DNA from: Seleniibacterium sp963677135
Lineage (GTDB): Bacteria; Desulfobacterota; Desulfuromonadia; Desulfuromonadales; Geopsychrobacteraceae
NCBI GenBank assembly: GCA_963677135.2
Contig: CAXXLS010000005.1
Location: 176,547-240,546, forward strand
Reading direction: 5' to 3'
Length of the DNA: 64,000 nt
Under the pieces are notes generated by a model that saw only the letters and a program-made list of their open reading frames with translations, was not told the DNA's origin and did not search any database. Below are positions 54,301 through 61,675 of this stretch, piece by piece. Both the position numbers and the translations under genes were made by a program. The first letter of the stretch is position 1. Every line of letters begins with the position of its first letter.

Positions 54301-55951
54301 CAAGCCCGGCGAGGGCGGCCAGCTGCCCGGCCACAAGGTGACCGAGCACATCGGTTCGCTGCGTTACAGCGTGCCCGGCGTGACCCTGATCTCGCCGCCG
54401 CCGCACCACGATATCTATTCCATCGAAGATATGGCCCAGCTCATCTTCGACCTGAAAAACTGCAATCCGAAAGCGGATATTACCGTCAAGCTGGTCAGTG
54501 AAGTCGGCGTCGGTACGGTTGCCGCCGGGGTCAGTAAAGGGCACGCCGAACGGGTTATCATCTCCGGTTACGACGGCGGGACCGGTGCTTCACCGATCTC
54601 CTCCATCAAGCACGCCGGGGTGCCCTGGGAAATCGGCCTGGCCGAAACCCAGCAGACCCTGGTTCTCAACGACCTGCGCGGCCGGATCATCGTCCAGACC
54701 GACGGTCAGCTGCGGACCGCCCGCGATGTCCTCATCGCGGCCCTGCTTGGTGCCGAAGAATACGCCTTTGCCACCGTCGCCCTGATCACCGTCGGCTGCA
54801 TCATGATGCGCAAGTGTCATCTCAACACCTGCCCGGTCGGGGTCGCAACCCAGGATGCCGCCCTGCGCGGCAAGTTCGCCGGCAAGCCGGAGCATGTCAT
54901 CAATTACTTCACCTTCCTCGCCGAGGAGATCCGTGAACTGATGGCCGAGCTCGGCTTCCGCTCTCTGGATGAAATGATCGGTCAGACCCAGTACCTGGAA
55001 ATGGACGAAGCGATCAAGCACTGGAAGAACCAGGGCCTGGATTACTCCCGGATTCTGGTCAAGCCGGAGGTCGATCCTGAGGTCGCCACCCGTCGCATTC
55101 AGGGCCAGGACCACGGCCTTGAGAAACAGCTCGATCACCGCCTGATCAACCTGGCCGCTCCGGCCCTCGAGCGCAAAGAACCGGTCACCATCGAGCTGCC
55201 GATCCGCAACTCCAACCGGACCTTCGGTACCATGCTCTCGGGGATGGTCGCCTCCATGCACGGCCGCGAGGGTCTGCCTGAAGGAACCATCAATGTCAAG
55301 CTCAACGGCATTGCCGGGCAGAGTTTCGGCGCTTTTCTGGCACCGGGCATCAACCTGAGCCTGGTCGGTGAAGCCAACGACTATGTCGGCAAGGGGATGG
55401 CCGGCGGCCGGATCACCATCCGTCCCGATGACAAGGCCGGCTTTGTCTGGCACGAAAACTCCATCGTCGGCAACACCGTGCTCTACGGAGCAACCGGTGG
55501 GGAAGCCTTCTTCGCCGGCAAGGCCGGGGAGCGCTTCTGTGTCCGCAACTCCGGGGTCACCGCCGTCGTCGAAGGCACCGGTGATCACGGCTGTGAATAC
55601 ATGACCGGCGGCCGGGTCGTCTGCCTGGGCCGCACCGGACGCAACTTCGCGGCCGGAATGTCGGGCGGACTCGCCTACGTTCTCGACGACGACAACCGTT
55701 TCCGCCGGCGCTGCAACCCGGCCATGGTCGACATCGAGCAGATGGCCGCCGATAACGAAGACGCCGTCTGGCTCAAACAGATCATTACCTCTCACTACGA
55801 GTTGACCGGATCTCCCCGCGCGGCCGAGATCCTCGCCGACTGGAGCAACTACCTGACCCGCTTCGTGCGTGTCTTCCCACATGAATACCGCCGGGTGCTG
55901 AATGAAATGGCAGCCAAGGCAGAAACAGCAAAGGAGGCCGTCCATGGGTGA
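51385..55951 (+). CDS. gltB: Glutamate synthase large subunit, with one-base frameshift
   Basis: The chain would be about 1521 residues if one base is skipped. It converts glutamine and 2-oxoglutarate to two glutamates. The N-terminal amidotransferase begins at Cys23 (NEHDNCGVGF) after a 22-residue propeptide. The central and FMN domains follow (GGKSNTGEGGEDPNR, VSGYDGG-type ISGYDGGTGASP). The [3Fe-4S] site is CIMMRKCHLNTCPVG, and the glucosamine-repeat C-terminal domain ends the protein. Frame one runs to about 52583 and similarity resumes in the next frame at ILRKERLAPGKM. The shift is inside an A7 run (52577-52583); six A would give VPPEKILRKERL. It may be a sequencing error, a true mutation or polymerase slippage. 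Confidence 0.9.
52577..52583 (+). other. A7 run at the gltB frameshift
   Basis: Seven consecutive A follow CCGG and precede TCC. Reading frame changes here by one base. Homopolymers of this length are prone both to sequencing indels and to transcriptional slippage, so both explanations remain open. Confidence 0.85.
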
Positions 55952-57422
55952 TCCTCGCGGCTTTATGAAATATGGACGTCAGGACAAATCGATTCAACCT
56001 GTCCACGACCGTCTGCAACATCACGACGAACACTATAACTATCCCAGCGAGGAAGAGGTGAAAACCCAGGCTTCCCGCTGCATGGACTGCGGCGTGCCCT
56101 TCTGCATGAGCGGCTGCCCTCTGGGCAACCTGATCCCGGAATGGAACGACCTGGTGTACCGCGGCCAGTGGCGCCAGGCCCTTCAGGCCCTGCACGCCAC
56201 CAACAACTTTCCGGAGTTTACCGGCCGGGTTTGCCCGGCCCCGTGCGAAACCTCCTGCGTCCTCGGCATTATCGAGCCGGCGGTGACCATCAAGCTGCAC
56301 GAAATCTCCATTATCGACCAGGCCTTCGAGCAGGGCTGGATCGTTCCCCAGCCTCCGGTCCGACGAACCGGCAAGAAAGTTGCCGTCATCGGCAGCGGAC
56401 CGGCGGGACTGGCCTGTGCCCAGCAGCTTAACCGGGCCGGTCACCAGGTCACCGTCTATGAAAAAGCCGATCGCGCCGGCGGCCTGCTGATGTACGGAAT
56501 TCCCCACTACAAGCTGCGCAAGGAAAAAGTCCAGCGCCGGGTCGACCTTCTCGAGGCCGAAGGGATCGCCTTCCAGTTCAATACCGAGGTGGGTGTCACC
56601 ATCAGTTTCGACGATCTCAAGGCGACCTGCGATGCGGTTGTGGTCGCGACCGGGGCCGAAGAGCCGCGGGATCTGCCCGTTCAGGGGCGCGATCTCGACG
56701 GGATTCACTTTGCCATGGAGTTCCTTCCCCAGCAAAACAAGGCCAACTGGGGCGACTTCAACGTCGCCGAGCTGCATCCCAAGAAGCTGCCCATCAATGC
56801 CCAGGGTAAGCGGGTCATCGTTATCGGTGGCGGCGACACCGGCTCCGACTGTATCGGGACATCCATCCGTCAGGGTGCCACCAGCGTGGTCAACTTCGAA
56901 CTGTTAGGTCAGCCCCCTCTCGAGCGGGCCGAAAACAACCCCTGGCCGCAGTGGTCCAGGGTCCTGCGGATCAGCTCATCCGTCGAAGAGATGCAGGTCA
57001 TGGGTGGCGATGTCCACTACGAAATCATGACCACCCGGTTCGTCGGCAGCGGTCGTAAAGTCACCGGCCTTGAAACCGTCAAGGTTGACTGGTCGGGCGG
57101 CAAGCCGGAAAAGGTTGCCGGCAGTGAAAAGATCTGGAAGTGCGATCTGGTTCTGCTGGCCATGGGTTTCCTTGGCCCCCGGTCAGGCCTGATCGAGCAG
57201 ATCGGCTGCGAAACCGATCCCCGCTCCAACATCAAGACCGATCCCAAGACCCGGATGAGCTCCGTCGATGGCGTCTTTGCCGCCGGTGACTGCCGCCGTG
57301 GCCAGAGTCTGGTCGTCTGGGGCATCGCGGAAGGACGTGAGGTGGCCCGCTGCGTCGATGAGTACCTGATGGGTGAAGCCAGCCTGCTGCCCAAGGTCCG
57401 GCTGGAGACCTTCCAGTACTGA
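55944..57422 (+). CDS. gltD: Glutamate synthase small subunit
   Basis: A 492-residue flavoprotein that supplies electrons from NAD(P)H to GltB. The N-terminal cysteines for two [4Fe-4S] clusters are in CMDCGVPFCMSGCPLGN and VCPAPCETSC. The FAD site is VAVIGSGPAGLACAQQL, and the nucleotide site is VIVIGGGDTGSDC. The start at 55944 has an AAGGAGG site and overlaps the gltB stop by eight bases, so the two are translated in a coupled way. Its intact state argues that gltB is functional. Confidence 0.97.
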   Translation: MGDPRGFMKYGRQDKSIQPVHDRLQHHDEHYNYPSEEEVKTQASRCMDCGVPFCMSGCPLGNLIPEWNDLVYRGQWRQALQALHATNNFPEFTGRVCPAPCETSCVLGIIEPAVTIKLHEISIIDQAFEQGWIVPQPPVRRTGKKVAVIGSGPAGLACAQQLNRAGHQVTVYEKADRAGGLLMYGIPHYKLRKEKVQRRVDLLEAEGIAFQFNTEVGVTISFDDLKATCDAVVVATGAEEPRDLPVQGRDLDGIHFAMEFLPQQNKANWGDFNVAELHPKKLPINAQGKRVIVIGGGDTGSDCIGTSIRQGATSVVNFELLGQPPLERAENNPWPQWSRVLRISSSVEEMQVMGGDVHYEIMTTRFVGSGRKVTGLETVKVDWSGGKPEKVAGSEKIWKCDLVLLAMGFLGPRSGLIEQIGCETDPRSNIKTDPKTRMSSVDGVFAAGDCRRGQSLVVWGIAEGREVARCVDEYLMGEASLLPKVRLETFQY

Positions 57423-57448
57423 TTAGACCAGCCCTTGATGTGAACAAC

Positions 57449-57483
57449 ACAACAGCCCCGGCCTTCCTGGCCGGGGCTGTTGT
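57449..57483 (+). terminator. Terminator of gltBD
   Basis: A perfect 15-bp stem (ACAACAGCCCCGGCC and its complement) with loop TTCCT lies 26 bases past gltD. The following bases (CGTTCTTCCC) are T-rich only in part. Confidence 0.85.
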
Positions 57484-57602
57484 CGTTCTTCCCTTTGATA
57501 AAGCCTCCAGCCTCCTGATTTCGCGCATTTTTTTATTGCTTTTCCAGGGCCGTTCCGGATACATATTCGCAGCTCATTTCACCTGATTTGCGGAGGTCTT
57601 CC

Positions 57603-59018
57603 ATGGCCATTTCACCGGATCTCTCCCGGCGCAGCGCTCTAATCGCCAGCAACCGCGAGGATTACAGCGATATTTATTCGAGTTTGACTTTTCCGACCCC
57701 CGCCGCAGCGGCCGATGCTCGCCGCCGGCGCGAGGAACTGCTGACCGCCATAGCGACCGGAGGCCGATCGTTGTGCGGTGACACCAAGATCTTCTCGGGG
57801 GAACTGTCTCCGGGCTGTCGCCTCTGCAGTGAAGGGGCCTGGTCATGCCTGTTCATCAACGGACGCTGCAATCGCAGCTGCGTCTACTGCCCTACCAGCC
57901 AGGACGACATCGGACTGCCGACCACCAATAACGTGACCTTCCGGTCACCGGCCGATTACGTAACCTACCTGGAACAGTTCGACTTCCGGGGGATGAGTCT
58001 CTCCGGCGGGGAACCGACCCTGACACCGGGGCGCTGCCTGGCATTTTTAAGGGCGGCGAAAAGAAAATTCGGACCAGGCCTGCACAGCTGGCTCTATACC
58101 AACGGCAGTCTGATCACCGACGAGCTGCTGAAGACGCTGCGCGATGCCGGACTCGACGAGATTCGCTTCGATATCGGGGCCCTCGACTATTCTCTGGAAA
58201 AAGCGAAGCTGGCTGTGGATATCATTCCTACGGTGACCGTCGAAATCCCGGTCCTGCCCGAAAAGATCGATCTCCTCAAGGAGAAGCTCCGGGCAATGGC
58301 CGATTACGGTATCAAGCATCTCAACCTGCACCAGCTGCGGCTGACCCCTTATAACCATAAACGCCTCAAGGGGCGCTCCTACACCTATCTGCATGGTGAA
58401 AAAATGACCGTTCTGGAGTCGGAACTGGCCGCCCTGGAACTGTTGAGATACGGGATCGCCGAAAAGATCGACCTGTCGGTCAACTACTGCTCCTTCGTCT
58501 TTAAGCATCGCTACCAGCGGGCCGCCGCCCGGGGCCGTGGCGCACCATTTTTCCGACAATCCTGGGAAGACGTGACCGAGGCCGGGTACCTCAGAAGCCT
58601 GCAGGTGCAGGATACGGTGCAGCAGGTCAGAACGCTGGTCGGCCGACTGGAGGCGGCCGGCATTTCCGGGGACAAATGGGTTCCTTCCCGCAGCGGCGAG
58701 GCTCTGAACATTGCCGCGGACGTGCCGCTACTCCTGGCCAGTCCGACCATGAAACTGCAGGTATCCTATGCGGAAACCCCGGTCAGAGAACACCTGTCAT
58801 ATCGCTATCCCTTCCGGGATATCAGGCTTCCCAGCGGGCGCAGGATCGTCAGCGAGCGACTCCCGGCAAGGAGCCTGCTGCTTGACGCCGAGGAAGCCGC
58901 CCGGTATCTGAAATGGCTGAACGATCCCGTCCATAGCGTCCTGCCCGCAGATAGCGAAAAGCTGATGTCCCTGTTCGGCTATGAAAAACTCCCGGACGGG
59001 CTCCAGGATTATTTCTGA
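57603..59018 (+). CDS. Radical SAM protein of unassigned function
   Basis: A 471-residue enzyme with the radical SAM motif CNRSCVYC (Cys89, Cys93, Cys96) and the SAM-binding SLSGGEPTL. Four more cysteines lie just before it (Cys58, Cys72, Cys75, Cys82), enough for a second iron-sulfur cluster or zinc site. The C-terminal half is not recognised. The ATG at 57603 has CGGAGG six bases upstream; a TTG at 57588 is less likely. It stands alone after gltBD and converges on pflA. Its reaction cannot be told from sequence. Confidence 0.85.
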   Translation: MAISPDLSRRSALIASNREDYSDIYSSLTFPTPAAAADARRRREELLTAIATGGRSLCGDTKIFSGELSPGCRLCSEGAWSCLFINGRCNRSCVYCPTSQDDIGLPTTNNVTFRSPADYVTYLEQFDFRGMSLSGGEPTLTPGRCLAFLRAAKRKFGPGLHSWLYTNGSLITDELLKTLRDAGLDEIRFDIGALDYSLEKAKLAVDIIPTVTVEIPVLPEKIDLLKEKLRAMADYGIKHLNLHQLRLTPYNHKRLKGRSYTYLHGEKMTVLESELAALELLRYGIAEKIDLSVNYCSFVFKHRYQRAAARGRGAPFFRQSWEDVTEAGYLRSLQVQDTVQQVRTLVGRLEAAGISGDKWVPSRSGEALNIAADVPLLLASPTMKLQVSYAETPVREHLSYRYPFRDIRLPSGRRIVSERLPARSLLLDAEEAARYLKWLNDPVHSVLPADSEKLMSLFGYEKLPDGLQDYF

Positions 59019-59112
59019 TTGTTGATTGGCTGTCGAGGGGGGGGGGCAAGTCAGGAAGAGGGTTTGCAGCATATCCGGATGGACACCGGACATGCTGCAA
59101 GAGATGGTCGCA

Positions 59113-59865
59113 CTATTCGACTGTCAGGCCGTAGGAACGGAACAGGTCCACGACGGCTTCGACTTCGTCGGCGGAAGGTTCGCGGGTTTCGGAAAGCCGG
59201 TAGGGCAAGGTATATTCCTGCCACTTCCATTCCCCCATTTTATGAAAGGGGAGCACCTCAACCTGTTCAATGTTGCCGAGACCGACGGCCCACCTGGCCA
59301 GTTTGTGCAGGCAGTGCCCGCGGTCGTTCAGGACCGGCACCAGGACATAGCGCAGGATCACCGGCTTGCGGACCTCGGCCAGGTATTCGGCAAAGGCCAG
59401 CGGTCTGGTGTTCGACTCGCCGGTGATGATCTGGTGCATACTGGCATTGATGCTCTTGATATCGAGCAGAAACAGGTCGGTCAGGTCGACAACCCGTTTC
59501 ACGGTGTCATTGAGGGCGGTGAAGCCGCTGGTATCGACAACCGTATGGATCCCCTCCGCCTGGCAGAGGGTCAGCAGCGCTTCCAGAAACCGGGGGCGAC
59601 CTAACGGTTCGCCGCCGGAAAAGGTCACGCCGCCACCGGACGCGCGCATAAAATTCCGATACTTGCGGACCTCATCGAAAAGTTCACCGGCACTGATCTC
59701 CTGGCCGCCCTCAAAGTCCCAGGTTTCGGGGTTGTGGCAGTAGAGGCAGCGCAGAGGACAGCCCTGAAGAAAGGCGACAAAACGCAGGCCGGGTCCGTCG
59801 ACCGTTCCGCAGCTTTCAAAGGCGCTGATGCGCCCGGTGATCTGTCTGGCTTCTTCAATCGTCAT
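59113..59865 (-). CDS. pflA: Pyruvate formate-lyase activating enzyme
   Basis: A 250-residue radical SAM enzyme that puts the glycyl radical on PflB. The cluster motif is CPLRCLYC (Cys36, Cys40, Cys43), followed by HNPETWD and by GGVTFSGGEPL. Length and the N-terminal FESCGTVDGPGLRFVAFLQG are typical. Its presumed substrate gene pflB is on the same strand but 1.8 kb upstream, on the far side of a repeat array, so pflA may need its own promoter or depend on read-through. Confidence 0.95.
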   Translation of the reverse strand: MTIEEARQITGRISAFESCGTVDGPGLRFVAFLQGCPLRCLYCHNPETWDFEGGQEISAGELFDEVRKYRNFMRASGGGVTFSGGEPLGRPRFLEALLTLCQAEGIHTVVDTSGFTALNDTVKRVVDLTDLFLLDIKSINASMHQIITGESNTRPLAFAEYLAEVRKPVILRYVLVPVLNDRGHCLHKLARWAVGLGNIEQVEVLPFHKMGEWKWQEYTLPYRLSETREPSADEVEAVVDLFRSYGLTVE

Positions 59866-60006
59866 AGCGACCTTCCCAATCCTGATTGGTGTTGACTCAT
59901 CTTACCGTCAAACGCCTTACGGCGTATTTTCGATTCAGGCCATGAGCTGGGCCTGTTCGGCGGGGGTGAGACCCCGCGGTCTATTCATTGACTGTTTCTG
60001 TTAAAA

Positions 60007-60469
60007 CCTTAAAGCAACATCAAGGTCGGCGGGTCTCGGCCCGCCAGCCGACTCCCTTTTCTTTGGTCGCAAAGAAAAGGGAGGAAAAGAAACTCTTTAA
60101 GGTCAAACACACTGACGACAACTGAGTCCGTCTGCGATTTATTGCTGTCGCCAGCACATGACAGCCCGCCCGGATGCTGACGCATAAACGGGCAGAACCG
60201 CAAAGCCGCTTAGCGGCTTGGACATTGAATATTTTGCCTCTGTCAAAATGCCTACGGCATTTTTGCGGTTCTGGCCTTTAGCTGAACCTGCTCAGCGTGG
60301 GCCGGGTCGTTGCCAGCCTGAATGCTCCCTACTGGGAATTGCTGATCGTCATCCGGACATGTAAAAAGGGCGCTTTGTGCTGACTATTTGTCGCCCGCCT
60401 GGGACAAACAGTAAGACGCCGGGCGGGGGCGCGACCCCGCGGTCCTGCTTTTGATTGTCTCAATTCAAA
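60007..60469. repeat. Repeat unit C1 (X version)
   Basis: 463 bp. Stem 1 is GGCGGG (60028-60033) with CCCGCC (60040-60045). Stem 2 is a perfect 14-bp pair at 60052-60065 and 60070-60083. Other stems: AAGCCGC/GCGGCTT with loop TTA, AATGCC/GGCATT, and an ACTATTTGTC arm with one mismatch. Confidence 0.9.
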
Positions 60470-60932
60470 CCTTAAAGCAACATCAAGGTCGGCGGGTCTC
60501 GGCCCGCCAGCCGACTCCCTTTTCTTTGGTCGCAAAGAAAAGGGAGGAAAAGAAACTCTTTAAGGTCAAACACACTGACGACAACTGAGTCCGTCTGCGA
60601 TTTATTGCTGTCGCCAGCATATGACAACCCGCCCGGATGCTGGCGCATCAACGGGCAGAACCGCAAAGCCGCTGCGCGGCTTGGACATTGAATATTTTGC
60701 CTCTGTCAAAATGCCAACGGCATTTTTTCGGTTCTGGCCTTTAGCTGAGCCTGATCAGCGTGGGCCGGGTCGTTGCCAGCCTGAATGTCTCCTACTGGGA
60801 ATTGTTGATCGTCATCCGGACAGGTAAAAAGGGCGCTTTGTGCTGACTATTTGTCGCCCGCCTGGGACAAATAGTCAGGCGCCGGGCGGGGGCGCGACCC
60901 CGCGGTCTTGTCTTTGATTGTGTCTGTTAAAG
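60470..60932. repeat. Repeat unit C2 (X version)
   Basis: 463 bp, nearly the same as C1. The AATGCC/GGCATT loop is AAC instead of TAC, and the GCTGA.../TCAGC stem has GAT in place of GCT. The ACTATTTGTC arm pairs with GACAAATAGT. Confidence 0.9.
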
Positions 60933-61392
60933 CCTTAAAGCAACATCAAGGTCGCCGGGTCCCGGCCCGGCAGCCGGCTTCCTTTTGTCCTGGGCAACAA
61001 AAGGAAGCAAAAATGCCCTTGAAGGTCAAATACACTGACGACAACTGAGTCCGTCTGCGATTTATTGCTGTCGCCAGCATATGACAACCCGCCCGGATGC
61101 TGGCGCATCAACGGGCAGAACCGTAAAGCCGCTGCGCGGCTTGGACATTGAATATTTTGCCTCTATCAAAATGCCAACGGCATTTTTGCGGTTCTGGCCT
61201 TTAGCTGAGCCTGATCAGCGTGGGCCGGGTCGTTGCCAGCCTGAATGCTCCCTACCGGGAATTGCTGATCGTCATCCGGACAGGTAAAAAGGGCGCTTTG
61301 TGCTTACTATTTGTCGCCCGCCTGGGACAAATAGTCAGGCGCCGGGCGGGGGCGCGTCCCCGCGGTCTTGTCTTTGATTGTGTCTGTTAAAA
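60933..61392. repeat. Repeat unit C3 (Y version)
   Basis: 460 bp. Stem 1 is GCCGGG (60954-60959) with CCCGGC (60966-60971). Stem 2 is CTTCCTTTTGT (60978-60988) with ACAAAAGGAAG (60997-61007). The rest of the unit is almost identical to C2. Confidence 0.9.
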
Positions 61393-61628
61393 CCTTAAAG
61401 CAACATCAAGGTCGCCGGGTCCCGGCCCGGCAGCCGGCTTCCTTTTGTCCTGGGCAACAAAAGGAAGCAAAAATGCCCTTGAAGGTCAAACACACTGACG
61501 ACAATTGAGTCCGTCTGCGAATTATTGTCAGAACCAGCAGACAACAACCCGCCCGGATGCTGACGCATCAACGGGCAGAACCGCAAAGCCGCTGCGCGGC
61601 TTGGAGGGCACAGATCATTTATCAAAAT
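61393..61628. repeat. Repeat unit C4 (Y version, 3'-truncated)
   Basis: About 236 bp. Starts like C3, but the middle module changes to CACAGATCATTTATC, as in the unit at 16509. It stops beside the pflB terminator. Confidence 0.88.
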
Positions 61629-61629
61629 A

Positions 61630-61662
61630 CCGTCGACCCTGATGTGAGAACAGGGCCGACGG
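61630..61662 (-). terminator. Terminator of pflB
   Basis: The arms CCGTCG-A-CCCTG and CAGGG-C-CGACGG form an 11-bp stem with one internal mismatch. On the minus strand it is followed by TATTTTG. It lies 13 bases past the pflB stop and would cut pflB off from pflA. Confidence 0.75.
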
Positions 61663-61675
61663 CTTCATGGAGGAT

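Larger units (their letters stand above)
59905..61628. repeat. 460-bp hairpin repeat, locus C (tandem array of about 3.5 units)
   Basis: The array fills the 1.8-kb gap between pflB and pflA. A damaged 3' part of a unit (about 59905-60006) is followed by three full units and a partial one, at 463, 463 and 460-bp spacing. The landmark phrase CCTTAAAGCAACATCAAGG begins at 60007, 60470, 60933 and 61393. Units 1 and 2 carry the X version of the first two stem-loops; units 3 and 4 carry the Y version. Each unit holds about seven stem-loops. No transposase, integrase or long open frame is present. Related blocks are at 16.5 and 21.5 kb. Confidence 0.95.

Noticed and set aside
54590..55945. 451-residue minus-strand frame opposite gltB
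   Set aside because: Antisense shadow; gltB is certain here.
60009..60203. Short minus-strand frames in the repeat units considered as genes
   Set aside because: They overlap stem-loops, lack good ribosome sites and are most simply by-products of repeat copying; kept only as a low-interest finding.
59905..61628. Tandem array considered as a CRISPR array
   Set aside because: Units are about 460 bp with no short constant repeat alternating with unique spacers, and no cas genes are present.
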